64,000 bases of DNA from Varroa destructor (taxonomy: Eukaryota; Arthropoda; Arachnida; Mesostigmata; Varroidae), in assembly GCF_002443255.2 (NCBI RefSeq), contig NW_019211458.1, positions 19,981,509-20,045,508 of the forward strand. Direction: 5' to 3'. Position 1 is the stretch's first letter. Every line of letters begins with the position of its first letter. This document shows positions 36,400-50,700 of the stretch, in pieces. A model generated the notes under the pieces. The model was not told the DNA's origin. It saw nothing but the letters and a program-made list of their open reading frames with translations, and made no database searches. Made by a program: the position numbers and the translations under genes.

Positions 36400-37600
36400 T
36401 TTTCCTCTTGGGGTGTTGGGGCTCCGCTAGCACGAAGAATACAGAAGATCGAGACACGAGCGACTGCTAACCGATAGCGACGGTTACAAGTAACTGACGA
36501 TGGTCGACCAGCGGATAGCCTATAGATACCCTTGTCGAGCGCGCGCAGGCGCACTCGGTCCGAACTCCGGGAGAGGAGATGACGAGTTTCCAGCTTAAGG
36601 CGCTGGAGACACCAACCGGAGTATCGGCTATGCAGCAGTAACTGGCGCGACAGCAGCGGCACTACCAGCAGAGGCGGCAAGAAACAGTCAGGCAACCCAA
36701 AGCTACAGTCTATCTATCGACTGGCCAAGCACCATGCCTGTCCACGTCGATAAGGAAGTCTACGGCACCGCCGGTTCGGTTATGACACGTTAGTCTAACG
36801 TAGGGTAGGGTAGGCTAGACCTAACCAGGGCAGACCCGCCATCCCACGGAGTAGAAAAAGCAGGCAGAAGAGGGAAACTGAGACAAACCAACTGCAGCAA
36901 CGGACAACCCAGAGCCGGCACACAACAGCAAACAGCGTCTGATCATCGCCGGTCTTTAAACTACCATAACCCAGAGCTTCTCAGGGTTCTAGCTCATGGT
37001 CCTAGTAGCTATAAGCAGCGGGGCAATTCGTATTATTGGCTACCAGAAGCGTTACCACGAGTGTCTTGGCGCTGATTTACCATGAGCTGACTATCACCTC
37101 GAGTATCAGGAAAGCAGGCTGCCGGCCTACAGTCCGCTTGACTAGCCTAAGGCCTGGCTTCCTTTTTCGATTCTTCTGACACGCGCATCTTAGCTACAAT
37201 AGCAGCAACGGACCGGCCAGAGGCTAAATTCTTTTTCAGTTTTCCTTGGCTACAATCGGCTATTGCTGCTGCTGCCTTAATCATAAACACCACCATTCTT
37301 ACTGGGGCTGCTCTATGGCATGTTAACACGCCTCGGAAGCTGCAGTAGCTGCTGGAAGTCGGCTCGTGCTGTAGTCATGCTACCGTTAGAACTGATCGGC
37401 GAGCCAGCCCTATAGTTTTGCCTGCTATCTCGCCGATGGGGGCAGCTGCCAAAGGTTGGTATCCTGGGATTACTGACTATTCTGCTAGTGCGGTGGTGGT
37501 CTGATGATGGTGGGTAGAAACAAGCGTTGAGACTAGGACACGACGCACTGTGGGCGCGGGCGGTGGCTCTTAGAGCCAACACCAGCTAAAGAGACCATGT
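36400..37600 (-). promoter_or_regulatory. 5' flank / 5' UTR region of the long tropomyosin isoform
   Basis: GC-richer sequence directly upstream of the ATG at 36399. A likely 3' splice site (TATTCTTCGTGCTAG, AG at 36428-36427) suggests the translated exon may be preceded by a non-coding exon. Otherwise a continuous 5' UTR is expected. It contains a short G-rich repeat (GTAGGGTAGGGTAGG near 36800) next to a 7-bp inverted repeat (ACGTTAGTCTAACGT). No TATA box or transcription start can be fixed. The open frames here have no coding features. Confidence 0.45.
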
Positions 37601-40600
37601 ATAGTTACTCCACTGAAGCTAGTGGCATTACATTTGTAGAACGTCATTATCAAGATTATGATTGGTAGCAGAGAAAGATGGAAAAGAAGTAAATATCGGT
37701 CAGAAATGAAGTTAATAACGTGATTGGCACGAGAGTGTCCGATCAATAACGGACAGGACGATCAGAAGCTGAGAAAATTAATTTTTCTTTCGAAATTAAT
37801 GACGAAATCAGAGTTGCATCCAAATATAAGCAGTCTCAAAAGGCATGTATATTCTTGTATTAAAGGAGGCAAAAGTATTTGTATCAATACTTTTGCCTCC
37901 TTCTGTGTAGAATTTTCCAACGTGAATCAAATAGTTGCCAAATACGTTTAAGCTGGGGTGTTCAGTCTTACCAAATAGTTTTCACTGGCGTCTCCATTGA
38001 TTCTTCAGCAAGTGATTGCTACTTCTGTTTGAGAAAGTTATAAACTTTATTTAATAGCCTTTCGTCCTTAGAAGATTAATTGTCTTAGTGTGAAAAATAG
38101 AAATAAGCATACTGGAGGCGTACAGTCGTATGCAACTATAAGCTGTACCTAAACAGTGCGACCAATATTGTGCTTCAGTTCAATCTATCGTTAATTGCAA
38201 AACCCTTTTCAGCCATTGCGTACATGAACTTCCTTCTTGTGTCCGCATCTTTACGTCCAGGATAACTAGATAACTAGTATTATATAGATGTCAATTTATT
38301 CATAATTGTCAAGTCAAAAGTCGCTTCATTGAACTGTCGCAGCGCCAACAAAAAAAAAAAAGCAAACATGAGAGATCATAATGGTTACGGCATTATCTTC
38401 GACATTACCAAGTGTTTTAGCACTACAATACAATGTTGTAATGTTTCTATCAATAGATTATTGATAGTAGACACTCGCGCCGTCAACAAAGGGTCACTTT
38501 CTACATGGAATGACAACTGCTCGTGGTGCTGCCAGCGCTCGTACAATATTAAAGCAGTCGACACGCCATCGAAAACAGTCATCAACAATAAGCCACTGGC
38601 TCAAACTGGAATGAGATGACTTTCCGGGTCTTTCAGCATCGCCCTGTCGGAGCAGAGAGCCATAAGCTCTGGAATGAGGCGGAAAAGACGATATGAAGGA
38701 ACAGTGACTTCTAATAACTATGTTGTTAAGTGTCTGTCAAGCAAGCCATTGAGCCAAGCGGGCGTAACAACGCATCGCCTAGCTTTACGCATAGTTGTTG
38801 CTAGCTGAAGTCATATTGGGGACGTATGACTGAACACATTGTGAATGCATACATTCAGATAGTGATATGCAGGAGTCATACAGGAGAAGAAGGAAAACCT
38901 CGACAATGCTTGAAGAAGGAGCTACTTTTTTAAGTAGGTAATTCTTAAGGAACTATGAGATCCAGCGAGCTGGCCAGCCAGCGGTGCGTGAGGTTGTCGA
39001 AACGGGTTACCATAGCGTCGTAGCGGTCCTTAAATATTGAACACCGAAATGACGTTATCGCAGAGTGGTGTACTAAGCTAAGGTCAATTCAGGGACTCGC
39101 CAGGTTCTCCCCGAAAGACTATGCCACTATATTTATTTACTTTATCTTTGGGAGATTTGAAGAAATTAAGTTCGAGGTTAAATCCCCAGTTTGAGTCAAG
39201 CGTTTCGCTTTTGGTCGCGAAAAACTAGTCCGTAGAGGACTGCCAACTTGTTATAGTGTTACGGAGCATAATTCGTAGCCGACGTGTACAGCTAAAAGAA
39301 TCGGCCATACTTGAGCGCCTGAAATCTACATATCTCTAATATTCGCTGCAAGATCGTCGTCAGCACGTAAAAATAATTACCTTATATTATTATTTGATCT
39401 ATTTTGCTAACAACATTGAGTCCTTGCGGTGTCACGAAAACACTCACTTTCTTGCTGATTCTATATGTGTTATTTTGCTTTGGTGTATCGTAGCGATGCT
39501 CTCGATCCATGAAATGAATCACGGGAAGTGTACATCATGCAAGCCAGCACGCACTGATCAGTCTTGACTTTATTTGTAAAATACATTACTAAACATGGCC
39601 ATAGTTCACTTTTCGATGAGCATTAATGTCTCAACGTTGTCAATCTGTTGTGCTATAGCATTTAATACAGAAAGTTGCAGGGGTTCAAATCGTAAGTTGG
39701 ACCTAGACTACCTAATGACTGCAAATCTTTTAGGTCGTCTACGCGTCACTATACGTTAAAATCCGCATGATCTAGATTTAGAATAAAAGTGTTTGAAGCC
39801 TTCTGCTCGTGTTTTGTACATAGTATAATCATAAGCGAAACGAGGTAATAATGTTTGGAAAAGTGGGGTATCCGAAGGTCCGGTCCATTAAAAGTCATTA
39901 TAAGCAGCTTGGAAGTGCTCGGAAAGCTACCGTAGGATACTGTCGTTCTAGAGTGAGTACGCCATAAAACTGTGTTTAAAAACCTGGCAAAATGCGTCCT
40001 CCTCTGTCCTGTCGTTGACCCATCAAATCGAACAAAGTATTAAGCAAACGATGCCAATGCAATCAATAACAACTGCGACAGTCTGTGCGGGGCAAGATCA
40101 GTCTCAAATTATTGTTGTTTTGCCCAAGCGTATAGTTATCTCTAATACACCCCTCCAGCTGTATGCCCCTTGTTTTTACTCAACGAATCACTAAGCAAAA
40201 GTTGATCAAACTTTATCGTGCTATTGGCTCGATAAACGTCTGTTAACCGCTAACGAGAAAGCTAATTGTTCTAATTTCGGTGCTGTTTTATATCAGTATT
40301 TCGCCTCAAATAGAAAACATGACTTCCGACCGCTTAGTGTATCGTCTGAAGCACATTTAGTCAACGGTACTTTAGCCGTTCGAACCTAATTGCCTATACG
40401 CAGAATATCTAATCAGCATTGACTGATTCGTAAAACACTGGCCGAGATTTGTCAAGGATCAATACGGTGGAGTAGAACGACGACCTGGAACAATATGGTG
40501 GCTACCTCGAAATTTATCAACAGCGGCTTAATGGGTCGTTTCTATTATCTAAGCGGCCAAATCGTTTTGTTTACTGTGATAGGAGCGTGCACAAATAAGA

Positions 40601-43600
40601 GAGACTCTATCTTCTATTCACAGTAGGTTTTCTTACGTTAGGCCAATCGTGTTAAGGTCTATCTATGCATATGGGTAAATAAATGTAACAGGACAGCAAG
40701 TTATCGGTTTGTCTGATGTAGCTCATGATGACAATTTTAATGCAAAGGTGATTTGTTAAGAGTGTTCTATAATAGCTTAACTTAACAAAGGGTCCTGTCT
40801 CCAGAGAAGTTGGTATTTAATTTCGTCAGTCCTTCACGTTGATATTTACAGTTATCTATGACTGTCATTTTGAATGTTAGGTAATAGTTTCTGCCTTGGA
40901 ACAGAGTTTACTTAGTTCTATTTGTTTAGATTTTCAAATCAATTAAGTCTGCACAGAGCGCTGTCACGTTGAGTGAAAATCTTATGATAACAAAAATGAA
41001 AATTTATCACACCTAGAAGATATGGATTCTTCTATGAAATTGTAGCGGATAAGCTCTTTGTTCACTAGCCATTCGTAACCTGCCAATATAAGTTTACTCG
41101 CAGACGGCGTTTGGGTTGCTACGGGAAGACCTACGGCCTCAAATTTGACCCAATTTGGGGAACAGCAGCAAATTTCGTTTGTACTTTATGACAACAGTAA
41201 GCCTTCAAACGGTTCCAAAATATTCAGGTATGTATATGCCTCTTACTAAGGGCTATACATACTCACAAATACGAGTATATCGCTTTTATGGGCACACCTC
41301 CCTATACACACACAGACATTTCCTGAGATGTTATATCGAGTACGATAGTCAGTCAAGCTGTTCTCCTTTGTCGTTCGTAGCCACTCGTTTGGTACAGCTT
41401 TGGTCGAATTGGTTGCTTGACCATTGTTAGACGATGATAGTGGTCGTGTACGGTTGACGTTCGACCTGGTGCATGCTGGTCTTCCAGAGTATGCCCGCCG
41501 ATCTCTGTCGAGGACCCTCCGGTACGGACCACTAGTGATGCGCGGGCTTCCGATTACTCGCGGCAACGGGGCTAACTGTGCCACTTCTGGGCTGCTTGCT
41601 CACGCGGTGGTGTTGCGGCTTAGCAGAACAACTGGCATGACCCGCTCGTCTATGTATCATAGTACTGAGCTGCAACGGTTGCCGCAGTAGCCGCACGGCA
41701 CTAGTCAGTTCCGATTTAGTCTGTTGTTAGCTGGGCCGCAAACAAGTAGAAAAGTTCAGTTCAGCCGACATTTGTCCCACCGCAGTCAGTCGCCCCATCG
41801 TTTCTTCTTCTCGCTGTGAATGCCTGAGTAGTCAAAAAGACCAGGGCGAACTACACTCGCAAAGATCATGGCGTTTCGTGGTTTTGTGCGTGTCACACAA
41901 GACGATATCATACCCATCGTTGCTAGGTCTTTTCCGCTCATTTAACAAGAGCTTTACCACCCCCGCCTCAAATCGTTACTAAACGATCAAAGAGCAAGGA
42001 CTTGAAGGCCCCGAAATTCGTTCTCTTGAAAACGCTGTTGCAAATCATACTGTTACGCTAGATCACGGTTTCTTGCTAGCTCGAACAGTAAAGCTGGTTA
42101 TTCGATTTCGTTTACGTAAATTTTTCGCTAGAGAACAGATTACGAAGTGCAGATCACGATGCGCTGAAATTGTTGTTAGGACCATTTGTTGTCTAGAGAT
42201 ATGGTGACATAATACTTCGAAAGCACATCGCGTCCTCGGTTTTCCTTTGCAAGGCCTAAGTTCACCTATAAAAAAAATACCTATGTTCATTTTTTCAGTA
42301 GATTATACACTTTTATTAATGGCACCTAAATATTGTTGGCTTTCGGCGACAAGACATCCGATAGTCATCTCGAAGAGCTTGTGTATCTGGTATAAAGGGG
42401 AGTACCCGTTTTGGAAGATAGACATACATATCATTGAATCTGAAACAAACAGGTAAGTGGGCATGACAGAGCTTTGGTTCACTGCAGAACAGGGTCTGTT
42501 CTATTCCATTTGTTCGGGAAACGACTCGACGCACAGCGAGGACTTGCAGTCGATTTCGTGTGTACTAGTCCTGACCCAGATACTTCACACGACCCTGTCT
42601 GACAGAGAGGCCGGACCGTCGAATGAGCCTGAAAACCTGCTCCGACGCTGTTATTTCTACCATTAATTCGACTGACGCTTATGAGATATATAAGACGTCG
42701 ATCATGGAGATTCATGATCTAATAATTGAGCATCTAAAATGTAGACTGCCGCATCAGCTATTATACGAAACTATAATTGTCGGTTCGGTTTTACGCGAGC
42801 GTAAAATAGATTTGTAAAGTCACTCAGGTCGTGTCTTGTCGGAGCAAAAGTAACGTGATTGTTTAGGAACCTATGTTCGAAACTAGACCAGAGCAGGTGA
42901 ACTTCATCACGTGCTGAACACCAGCCATTAGTAGTAATACTTAGTTGCAGCGCCGGGTGTAAAGTTCGAAATGTTTACTTAATTTTTGTTTTGGGATAGA
43001 TCACCGTTTGCGAACGCGAACGTGAACGTAAAGTGCTTGCGGGAAATTTGCGAGATGCTTATTGTTTTGTTACCTGTCACTCTTTAAAGTACAATGGATG
43101 CGTAGATTAGCCATTCTAAAGCTTCTCACTTCACGGTAATGTATCGCGGTGGTATCAAAATGCTTTCCATTAGTATGGTGGCGTAAGTATTTCGAAGGCG
43201 TGAAATCCTAAACATGAACGTGCGCCCTTCTCTCGGTTTCTGCCATGTTGATTGATCGTTTACAACAGCTAGGGATGGAAATGCGAACGGATGAAGACTC
43301 ATATAAGTTAAAGTTCCCGTCCTGCTTTGTACTACCGTTCACTTCCTCGTACGCTTCTCTTTATGAGGAAACGGCTCCACGAATTTTCCTATTTAGTTCA
43401 TGTTTGGTGAATGTGAACTTCTAATTATTAGCAACGGGGTCCTGTTTGATCGCCTTATGACGGCATGACAGAAGCCCATGGGATAAAACATTCTCCCTAT
43501 CTATGTCCTGCTGACAAACTCGACTGGGCGAGCCACGTAAGCGTTTGCTGACCGCTGTTGGCTATTTTTGTTTGTACTGCGGTGGCGGGGTTGACTCATC

Positions 43601-45700
43601 TTTCTGTTTCACTCAAGCAAGTCATAAGAGCTCGCCGTTGGATGGCGGCTTGTTGCGACCGTTCCATTCTTAACCCGTAACGTTAGCGCGATGTGATGCC
43701 GATGCCGCAGTGTTTGTGGCACCAGACGGTCTTGTGTGCAGGTACATAGTTGGGCAACGGAGATACCAGCAGCTATGACCACCTCTGCCGCCCGCTACGT
43801 GACTCGCGGCAGCACCACTATCATTGAAGAGCAATCTCGAGAGCAGAGTGGGCAAGACAAGCAGAGACCGGTGATGTTTTTGGTGTTGCTAGTTTGCAGT
43901 AGAAATGCTATTTTTCGTTAGTATAGTCGGCAGAAGTATATCTGCTTTTTTTTTTATTAAGTTCTCTTTTTGACTCTTTCGATGCTATTAGCGGCGTCAA
44001 TAAAGAGTCATTTAAAGATAAGTGATCATGGCGATCTTATGCAAGTATGGATGTTATCCAACAAAGGTCATGCTTAATAACAGAAACTACCTGAGTAGGA
44101 CCTACAGATAACTGTATAATAGAAGAATAGTTGAAAACTGTTCTCTTTCAGTTTATACGTTCAGTCAGGGGATATTTGCTCATAAAGAAAAACGGCTGGA
44201 ACAAGTTATTTCTTTCATTATTTCGTTTTGTCGGTCTGGTCGTATATAGACCTGAAAACTAATTAACATATATTTCGTGTATATAAGCACAAGGAGCTCT
44301 TTGATGACAATAACTATCTCTAACTTTAAACAATAGCAGGCTGATTGCATAAAAAATCAGTTTCAAACGTAGTGACATATTGCACGAATCTATTACGATG
44401 ATTACACACTTTACAGTTTCTTTTTAAACTTATATTACATATACGTATGTATAGGCCCTCGTCGTTTTGCACGCCTCAAGGTACAAGTGCTCAGGTTTCT
44501 GTTATGGAGATAATAACATTCTTGGCGGTTTTCTAAGCTATAAAATTCGCTTTCAAATAAATTTGCTGACACACTAAGTCTATGCACTGGCGAAACTAGC
44601 ATGGTTTATAAGGACAGCGAAGCCCTGCCTTTAAAGAAACTCTTCGGTCTTTTATCAGGTCGTTAACTATTGCAGTTTGAGTTATCTTATTTTTTCAAAC
44701 GACGGATGTTGTTGGCCAATTATTGTATACGCTTCAAAAGGTTTTTTTTTTTTGTTTTGTCTACTTCTTGCGTTTTGCGACGAACGAGATTTGGCACCAA
44801 CTTCAATCTCCAAGGATCAATATTCCAGAAGCCTTGCGAGGTTAGCAACCGATTTAGTGATTTAAGGCATTTGTGCCGTAAACGATCAGATAGATACATA
44901 CTAAAGCGACTGGTCAACTTCAGTTTGGTGAGCATCAAGACTGTGCTGCACCTGAATTAGGCAGATTCTACAAAGAATACTTTTGGAAAAGGGATGCCCC
45001 CTGATAAACCGAAAATAGGCTATGCAAGTAAAGATGCCGTACGGTCACAGTATAGCTAATTCACTGCTTATCTGTCGATAGTTTTAGATAACAAGAGACG
45101 TCCTCTTCCGTTATGATTCATTCTTTTTTCCAAGTTTTTCTACACTTTAACCGCATATTATCATGGCGAGGAATTCTCTAAGATATAATGCATGAGTGAC
45201 CTTTCCTATAGCTAGCTACGTGAACAAACATTTGCGTCATATGTAATGTTTAGGAGTAATATATATGTCCAATAAATTCTAATTATCCCACAAGAGACGT
45301 TATAAGAAATCTCATATTTATCATAAAAAAAACTTAATAAATGATAAATAAAATCCTTTCTCACGGGAACGTTTAATGAAATGCCCGATGCTCTCTATAA
45401 ACTAAACGCGGTTTAATTACTATACCCGTTGACGACCAATGTGTTTTAGTGTTGCCACTAAAATGAGTCTTGTCATAAATAACTGTAACTTAAAGTTATC
45501 CGTCATTGCTAGGGCCCGTCATTTCATGGCAAGCTTTTGCGCCCTGGTGTATTATTATTTTATAGTTTATTTTATACCTAGATCTTTCTGCGAAAAAAAA
45601 ACACTACATTGCTAGCGTTGATTAATTACCAAGTAAGAAAAAAGCAGTAATACTTTCAAATAGTTTATTACATCAATGATATGGTACAAAGACAGCTGAT
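37601..45700. other. Intergenic, no gene recognised
   Basis: About 8 kb with no supported gene on either strand. GC-richer patches at about 41.4-41.8 kb and 43.5-43.9 kb could be distal 5' UTR exons or promoters of either flanking gene, but this is only compositional. A perfect 17-bp-arm hairpin lies at 37863-37902. Confidence 0.55.
37863..37902. repeat. Perfect 17-bp inverted repeat with 6-nt loop
   Basis: Left arm AAGGAGGCAAAAGTATT (37863-37879), loop TGTATC, right arm AATACTTTTGCCTCCTT (37886-37902). All 17 pairs match. It is the same kind of compact foldback as the one at 23226-23272, but unrelated in sequence. Confidence 0.95.
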
Positions 45701-45778
45701 TCCTGTGGTACCGTACAGGGAGCAAGCTCCCATCGATCACAGCGGAAGAGAATAGTTTTCTTTTTCATTCATATGCAG

Positions 45779-45837
45779 GTGTGTCTGTGTGTCTGTGTAT
45801 GTGTGTGTTTGTATATGTATGTATATGTGTGTGTGTT

Positions 45838-45874
<37 letters not shown>
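45779..45874. repeat. Compound TG/TA microsatellite
   Basis: TG-rich part (45779-45840) followed by an uninterrupted AT run (45841-45872). It is responsible for Cys/Val and Tyr/Ile repeat frames on both strands, which are not genes. Confidence 0.97.
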
Positions 45875-45875
<1 letters not shown>

Positions 45876-46262
45876 GAATCATATTTATATATATACTCTC
45901 GTTTTGCCCCAGCCTTTCCTTTCCATTCAGCCGTACTTGCATTTTTTTTTCTGTATTATAAGTTGATTTTCTTTCCATATGAAAAATACAGCCACGTCAT
46001 AATGATCATTGTTTGGTCTATAATTAACATCTACTGCGAAAATTTCAACTTTAGTAGAACACATCTCAATAGCTTATATAGGTATATATTTTGTTTTTGG
46101 ATGTCGTCATTTCCGACAAGTTGTCATCGTTTCCCTGCGGCATCGAGGTTCATTTAGTTTAGCCACAGCCTGAAAGTTGTCTGCTGTAGTTCTGAAAGCA
46201 TCAGACGTGCGATTTTAGCCTTCACGTCCGCTTTTATGAGATTATTTAGAAGCAATTATACC

Positions 46263-46266
<4 letters not shown>

Positions 46267-46322
<56 letters not shown>
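46267..46322. repeat. (TA)28 microsatellite
   Basis: Fifty-six bases of pure TA, the longest perfect simple repeat in the window. Confidence 0.98.
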
Positions 46323-46323
<1 letters not shown>

Positions 46324-47159
46324 CACTCTCGGGTAAAGTGGAATGTTCGAAGCTGGCTGTCGTACTGGCGTTGGGCACTCAGCATGACAAATGATGAATA
46401 CATGCGAACGATTTTTTGTTCCACTGAATTTTCTTGTCTGAACTATTTGATACCTACCACCAGAACGGGTTGGGCATCTGCAGTGTTTCTCTGTATTACA
46501 ATTGCGCTGTACGCGGTAATCTTTCCTCTTAACAAACAATATACGCGTTCATCCATAGATGATCATCATTACAACCTGACATGGTGAAGATACAATCACG
46601 CATTGTTTTTTCATTGCCAAGCAAGACTGCCTCATCATCATGAAGGCCCTACCGTGTCGCGTCATGAAATTTTTCGAAGAACAAAAGCAGGTGGAGCAGA
46701 TCATTGTAATAGCGTAAGTGAATGTAAGTTAAAAGCTTATCTTACGATACGCCCTATTCACTTAATTAACTTAACTTTATATCCATTTATATAGTTAAAA
46801 TTCAGTCTGGGTCGTACTATAGATTGCAGAATAAAGTTGCATACAGCATCGATCCTTCTCTCAATTTAAGATAATACTGTAATAACTTTTGTACATTTGG
46901 TCCAGATGGTAGCACTTAACTAACTGGATAATTATAAAAGCTTACGACGCCATATTAACAATTATACATTGGCGAATCGGCTCGAACTGAGTGAATGGAC
47001 GAGAAATTTTTCGTTGGCCAGCCATTATGAAACAGTTTCTTGCCAATAGCAACAAACAAATTAGAGCGCGACAATGAATAAGTTATAAAAAGATATCGGA
47101 TAGTATATGCGTCCAGCTTCTTATACACGGTTACATATATTGAAATATATATTATTTAT

Positions 47160-47177
47160 TTATATATATATATATAT
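47160..47177. repeat. (TA)9 microsatellite
   Basis: Pure TA run following an ATTATTTAT-rich stretch. Confidence 0.9.
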
Positions 47178-47783
47178 TGTAGGTATTTCATATATACTTT
47201 TAACAACGTTCGTATAGCCGTTTGCTGTTAATATTTGTTGGCGGAATGATGTTCGTTTGAAAAATCTTTGGGCATTTATTTTCGTGAGGCAAAAAAACTT
47301 CTTTGAAACAAACAACAGTCTAACTTGGGGGACTTAAGACTAGTGCATCAATATTGCCACACAAATGTTAAATATTCATCACGCTATTTGCTATAAAATA
47401 TTCTTTTTGGATATTCATATGTGCTTTATACTGAAGTAAGGGAAAAAACAGCGAATTTTTGTAAACATCAGCCTCTATGGTTTTAGTTCGAGGTTACTGA
47501 TCGAGAGAGAAACGGGACACGAGGCCTTGTAGTAGTGGCCGTTACGTGGATCGTGTTATGAATGGAGAAAAGGTAAAAATAGATGCTTCAGAACCACCAT
47601 TAATTAGCTTTCAAACATAAGTAAATTCCAGTTTAACATCTTAAAGTTATGAACTATCGATATCATAACTTGTAATCGAAATGACGATATATTAGATTAG
47701 CCGAAAGTGTTCTACGTGGCCTATCTAGCAGCTTCTGGACAATTTTGGTTTTCGACCAACCTAATACTCACACTTACGCAAGG

Positions 47784-47799
47784 CTATATTTAAATATAG
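47784..47799. promoter_or_regulatory. 16-bp palindrome resembling tandem MEF2-type half sites
   Basis: CTATATTTAAATATAG is its own reverse complement. Each half resembles a MEF2-type AT core. Function is unproven and chance is possible in AT-rich DNA. Confidence 0.2.
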
Positions 47800-50700
47800 A
47801 TATCTTATGTCGTACATTACACGCTGTCGACTGTTCGATGTATCTCAAAAATAGCAGTACGTATTTCACACCAGGGTCGTCACCATCATCACTATGGTGA
47901 TAAATTATCATCGCAATATATATGTAAACACGTCCTTTTCTCAGACGGAGTTTCTACTTCTCCAATTATAAGCATTCATCTCTCTGTTTTTTCTGTCGCA
48001 TATATATACTTCCTTGTTGTTTACCTAGAAACTATGTTACATGTCGGACTAGCACAACTCAGTTTGGGTTTGATGGGTGCGAAGTGTTCTTGATTTTCTC
48101 TCTGTCGACCCATTGAAGTCGTACACTCTTCTTTGTTACTGAACGTTATCTTCGATACACACAATTATATGCCAATCACGCTCGCATGCATACGTCCAAA
48201 CGTACCTACAAACAAACGAGGCTACCTTGACACAGCCTCGAATGCTACAACCTAACAATGACATACATGGGTTTCACTTTCGTAATAATGCAGTGTCGAA
48301 CACAATACAAAAGTAACACGTTCGCACCCCAAAAAGAATGATTGTCTCGGCTCCAAACATTAGCCGAACATCGTTTCGGTACAATGAGGTCGGAAAACGT
48401 TGACGTCGTTCACCGGAACGAATTTCCTCATTTCTGTTCACTTTCACAGTTCCCCTTCGACTATCCTCAATAGCGGCAACTTGCAATTGACTACAGTAAT
48501 AATAACATGTCTATTATTATTCGTTCAACGTCATTTAACCCTTGGCTGTTTGATCTCTTTTGTTTTCATAGGTAAGTCGATCAATCTAACGGGCTTGCTA
48601 TATTTTTGAATCGTCACAGAACGCTACGAACAAAATGGACTTCGTACAATGATTAGGAGAGAATGCACGGGTCGCTTTGCTAAGTGACGCCCAGTTTCGA
48701 CGGCCATGTACAGCGTCCGTTTGAAAAATTCCAGTTTTTCCATTTGCTACCCTCATCACCATCACGAGGACGATTTCATTGGCTCGTAGGGCCAACGCAA
48801 TTGAATAGATCCTGAATTTACGTTTAGAAAAACGGGTGACGAATGTGTGTTGAATAGTAGTGATGTGTTCGATTTGACGCTTCAGTTTGTCGGATCGTGG
48901 TTTCCATCATCGTCAAATAGTCTTTTTTCTGCATCGAGGTAGGTCCGTTTTGTTATCTTTCTTGCTCGTTCGAAAATCAAAAGCATGCACATACAGAGAG
49001 AATGAGGTAGAGTCGTAAAGATGTCGGAGCTGAACACAAGTACAGGCGTGTCTCACGAAGCAGCAACACACACGAAAGCGTCGAATACATACAACGACAC
49101 ATCTTGTCGCGCCAAGACGCTTGAACACCTCGGGTAAACAGGGCAAACGTACGAAAAAAGGAACAATAGGATAATATTTATATGGAAGAAGTACCTATGT
49201 GATTTTTTACACCCCCAAGGGAAAGCACCGGAACCATTTAAGTTTCTTCTTGCTTTCCATTCACCTGCAAGCTCACTAGAACGGCGCTGAACTTGAATAA
49301 GGTCTAGAGCTATAACTTTCATAATAACTACTCTTCTGCCTAGGCTTTTCAAACGACAGAAAAATAAGATTGAAACCGATAGCTACATAGTCGTATGCCA
49401 TGTCTGATAAATTGCGACGTCCGCGACATCCGTTCGCCTCTAGCAGCCTTCGTTTGACTACTGCTTTTTAAGTGGTACTCAACGGTTGAGTTGTTAACAC
49501 GGGGTTACCATCGAAGATTCGGTAATATACTGTACGGCGTCGGTTCAATGTTCTATTAGAAAGCAGCAGATGATATGCGCCTAATGTCGCGAGACCCCCA
49601 TCATAATAATTAATTACTCTTCGTATGATTTTGTTGCAGGTCGAAATGCTAAGTATTACATCCCGCAGAGATGATACCGTGATACGCAGGGTATGTCGCC
49701 ATTATAGGTTATAAAAATGACAATTTCACCCCACATTCATCTAGAACAGGACTAGAGATTCACGCGTAATGCCCAAATAATCCCCCTGTATCCCGCATTA
49801 ATTGAATGCACATCGGTTCGTCCGTTCGTTACTAGAATATATATAGGCTGACGTCTCGTACGTAGACATTTTGTTTACACCGCTGAACTTGACAAACAAA
49901 ATTGGTTGGATGGTAGTAACGTAGAAGATCTATTATGACTGCCTTCTCATTGAATATAGAATTGAATTGTTATTAACCTGTCGCCAGAACCGGCTAAACC
50001 AGCGGTCAACTTCGTAAGTATATACACTTAGACAATATGACTTGATATAAGCTATCATTCTAGTATTTATATGTCTTTAGAATACTGTCAGACGCTACTG
50101 CCCACAATGGCGTGCCCATGGGAAAAGGAATACTGGTTATGTTCACTGACATACCGTGACATGCGCGAACAACTTCCTTCACTCTCCAATACGCAGTGAC
50201 GTCATTAGTCACCAGCGCTTCCGTAGTTAACGTCTTCGTTTTTGCACAACGTGAGATTCCTTTAAAAATACTGGAAATTTCATTTAGGTCCTTAAATCTA
50301 TCAATAGGGTTTTTAGGTCGAATAGATACTGGACGGACAATGCGCCCCCTCAACTCTGAGTTTGGTACAAGTTATACACCAGTTTTATAACGGCGCGATA
50401 GGATACCGGTTTTTTTTGTCTGCTGTTGTGTTAAATCGGTAGAGATCCCGAGTGAGAACTGCCACCCAGAAAATGTGAGGTGCCGATCAACCTGATTGAA
50501 GCCACAGGTTAAGGCTAACACCATGGTTATGTATAATTGTTCACACACATCTTACAATTGCTCACTGACTTTCCTTACATTTTTCTTCCTTGAAGAAATA
50601 GCCAATGTTGAAGCACATCCTAGACATAATCAATTGACCACTCGTGTTTGTGATGGCCGGTACAACGTTAGCCACTTGTAGCGTCGGTCACACTGCCCGC

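Noticed and set aside
39675..39700. GGGGTTCAAATC, similar to a tRNA T-loop/B box
   Set aside because: No matching A box, acceptor stem or anticodon arm could be built around it.
45769..46157. Frames of 60-120 codons with Cys/Val and Tyr/Ile repeats
   Set aside because: Direct translation of the TG/TA microsatellite.
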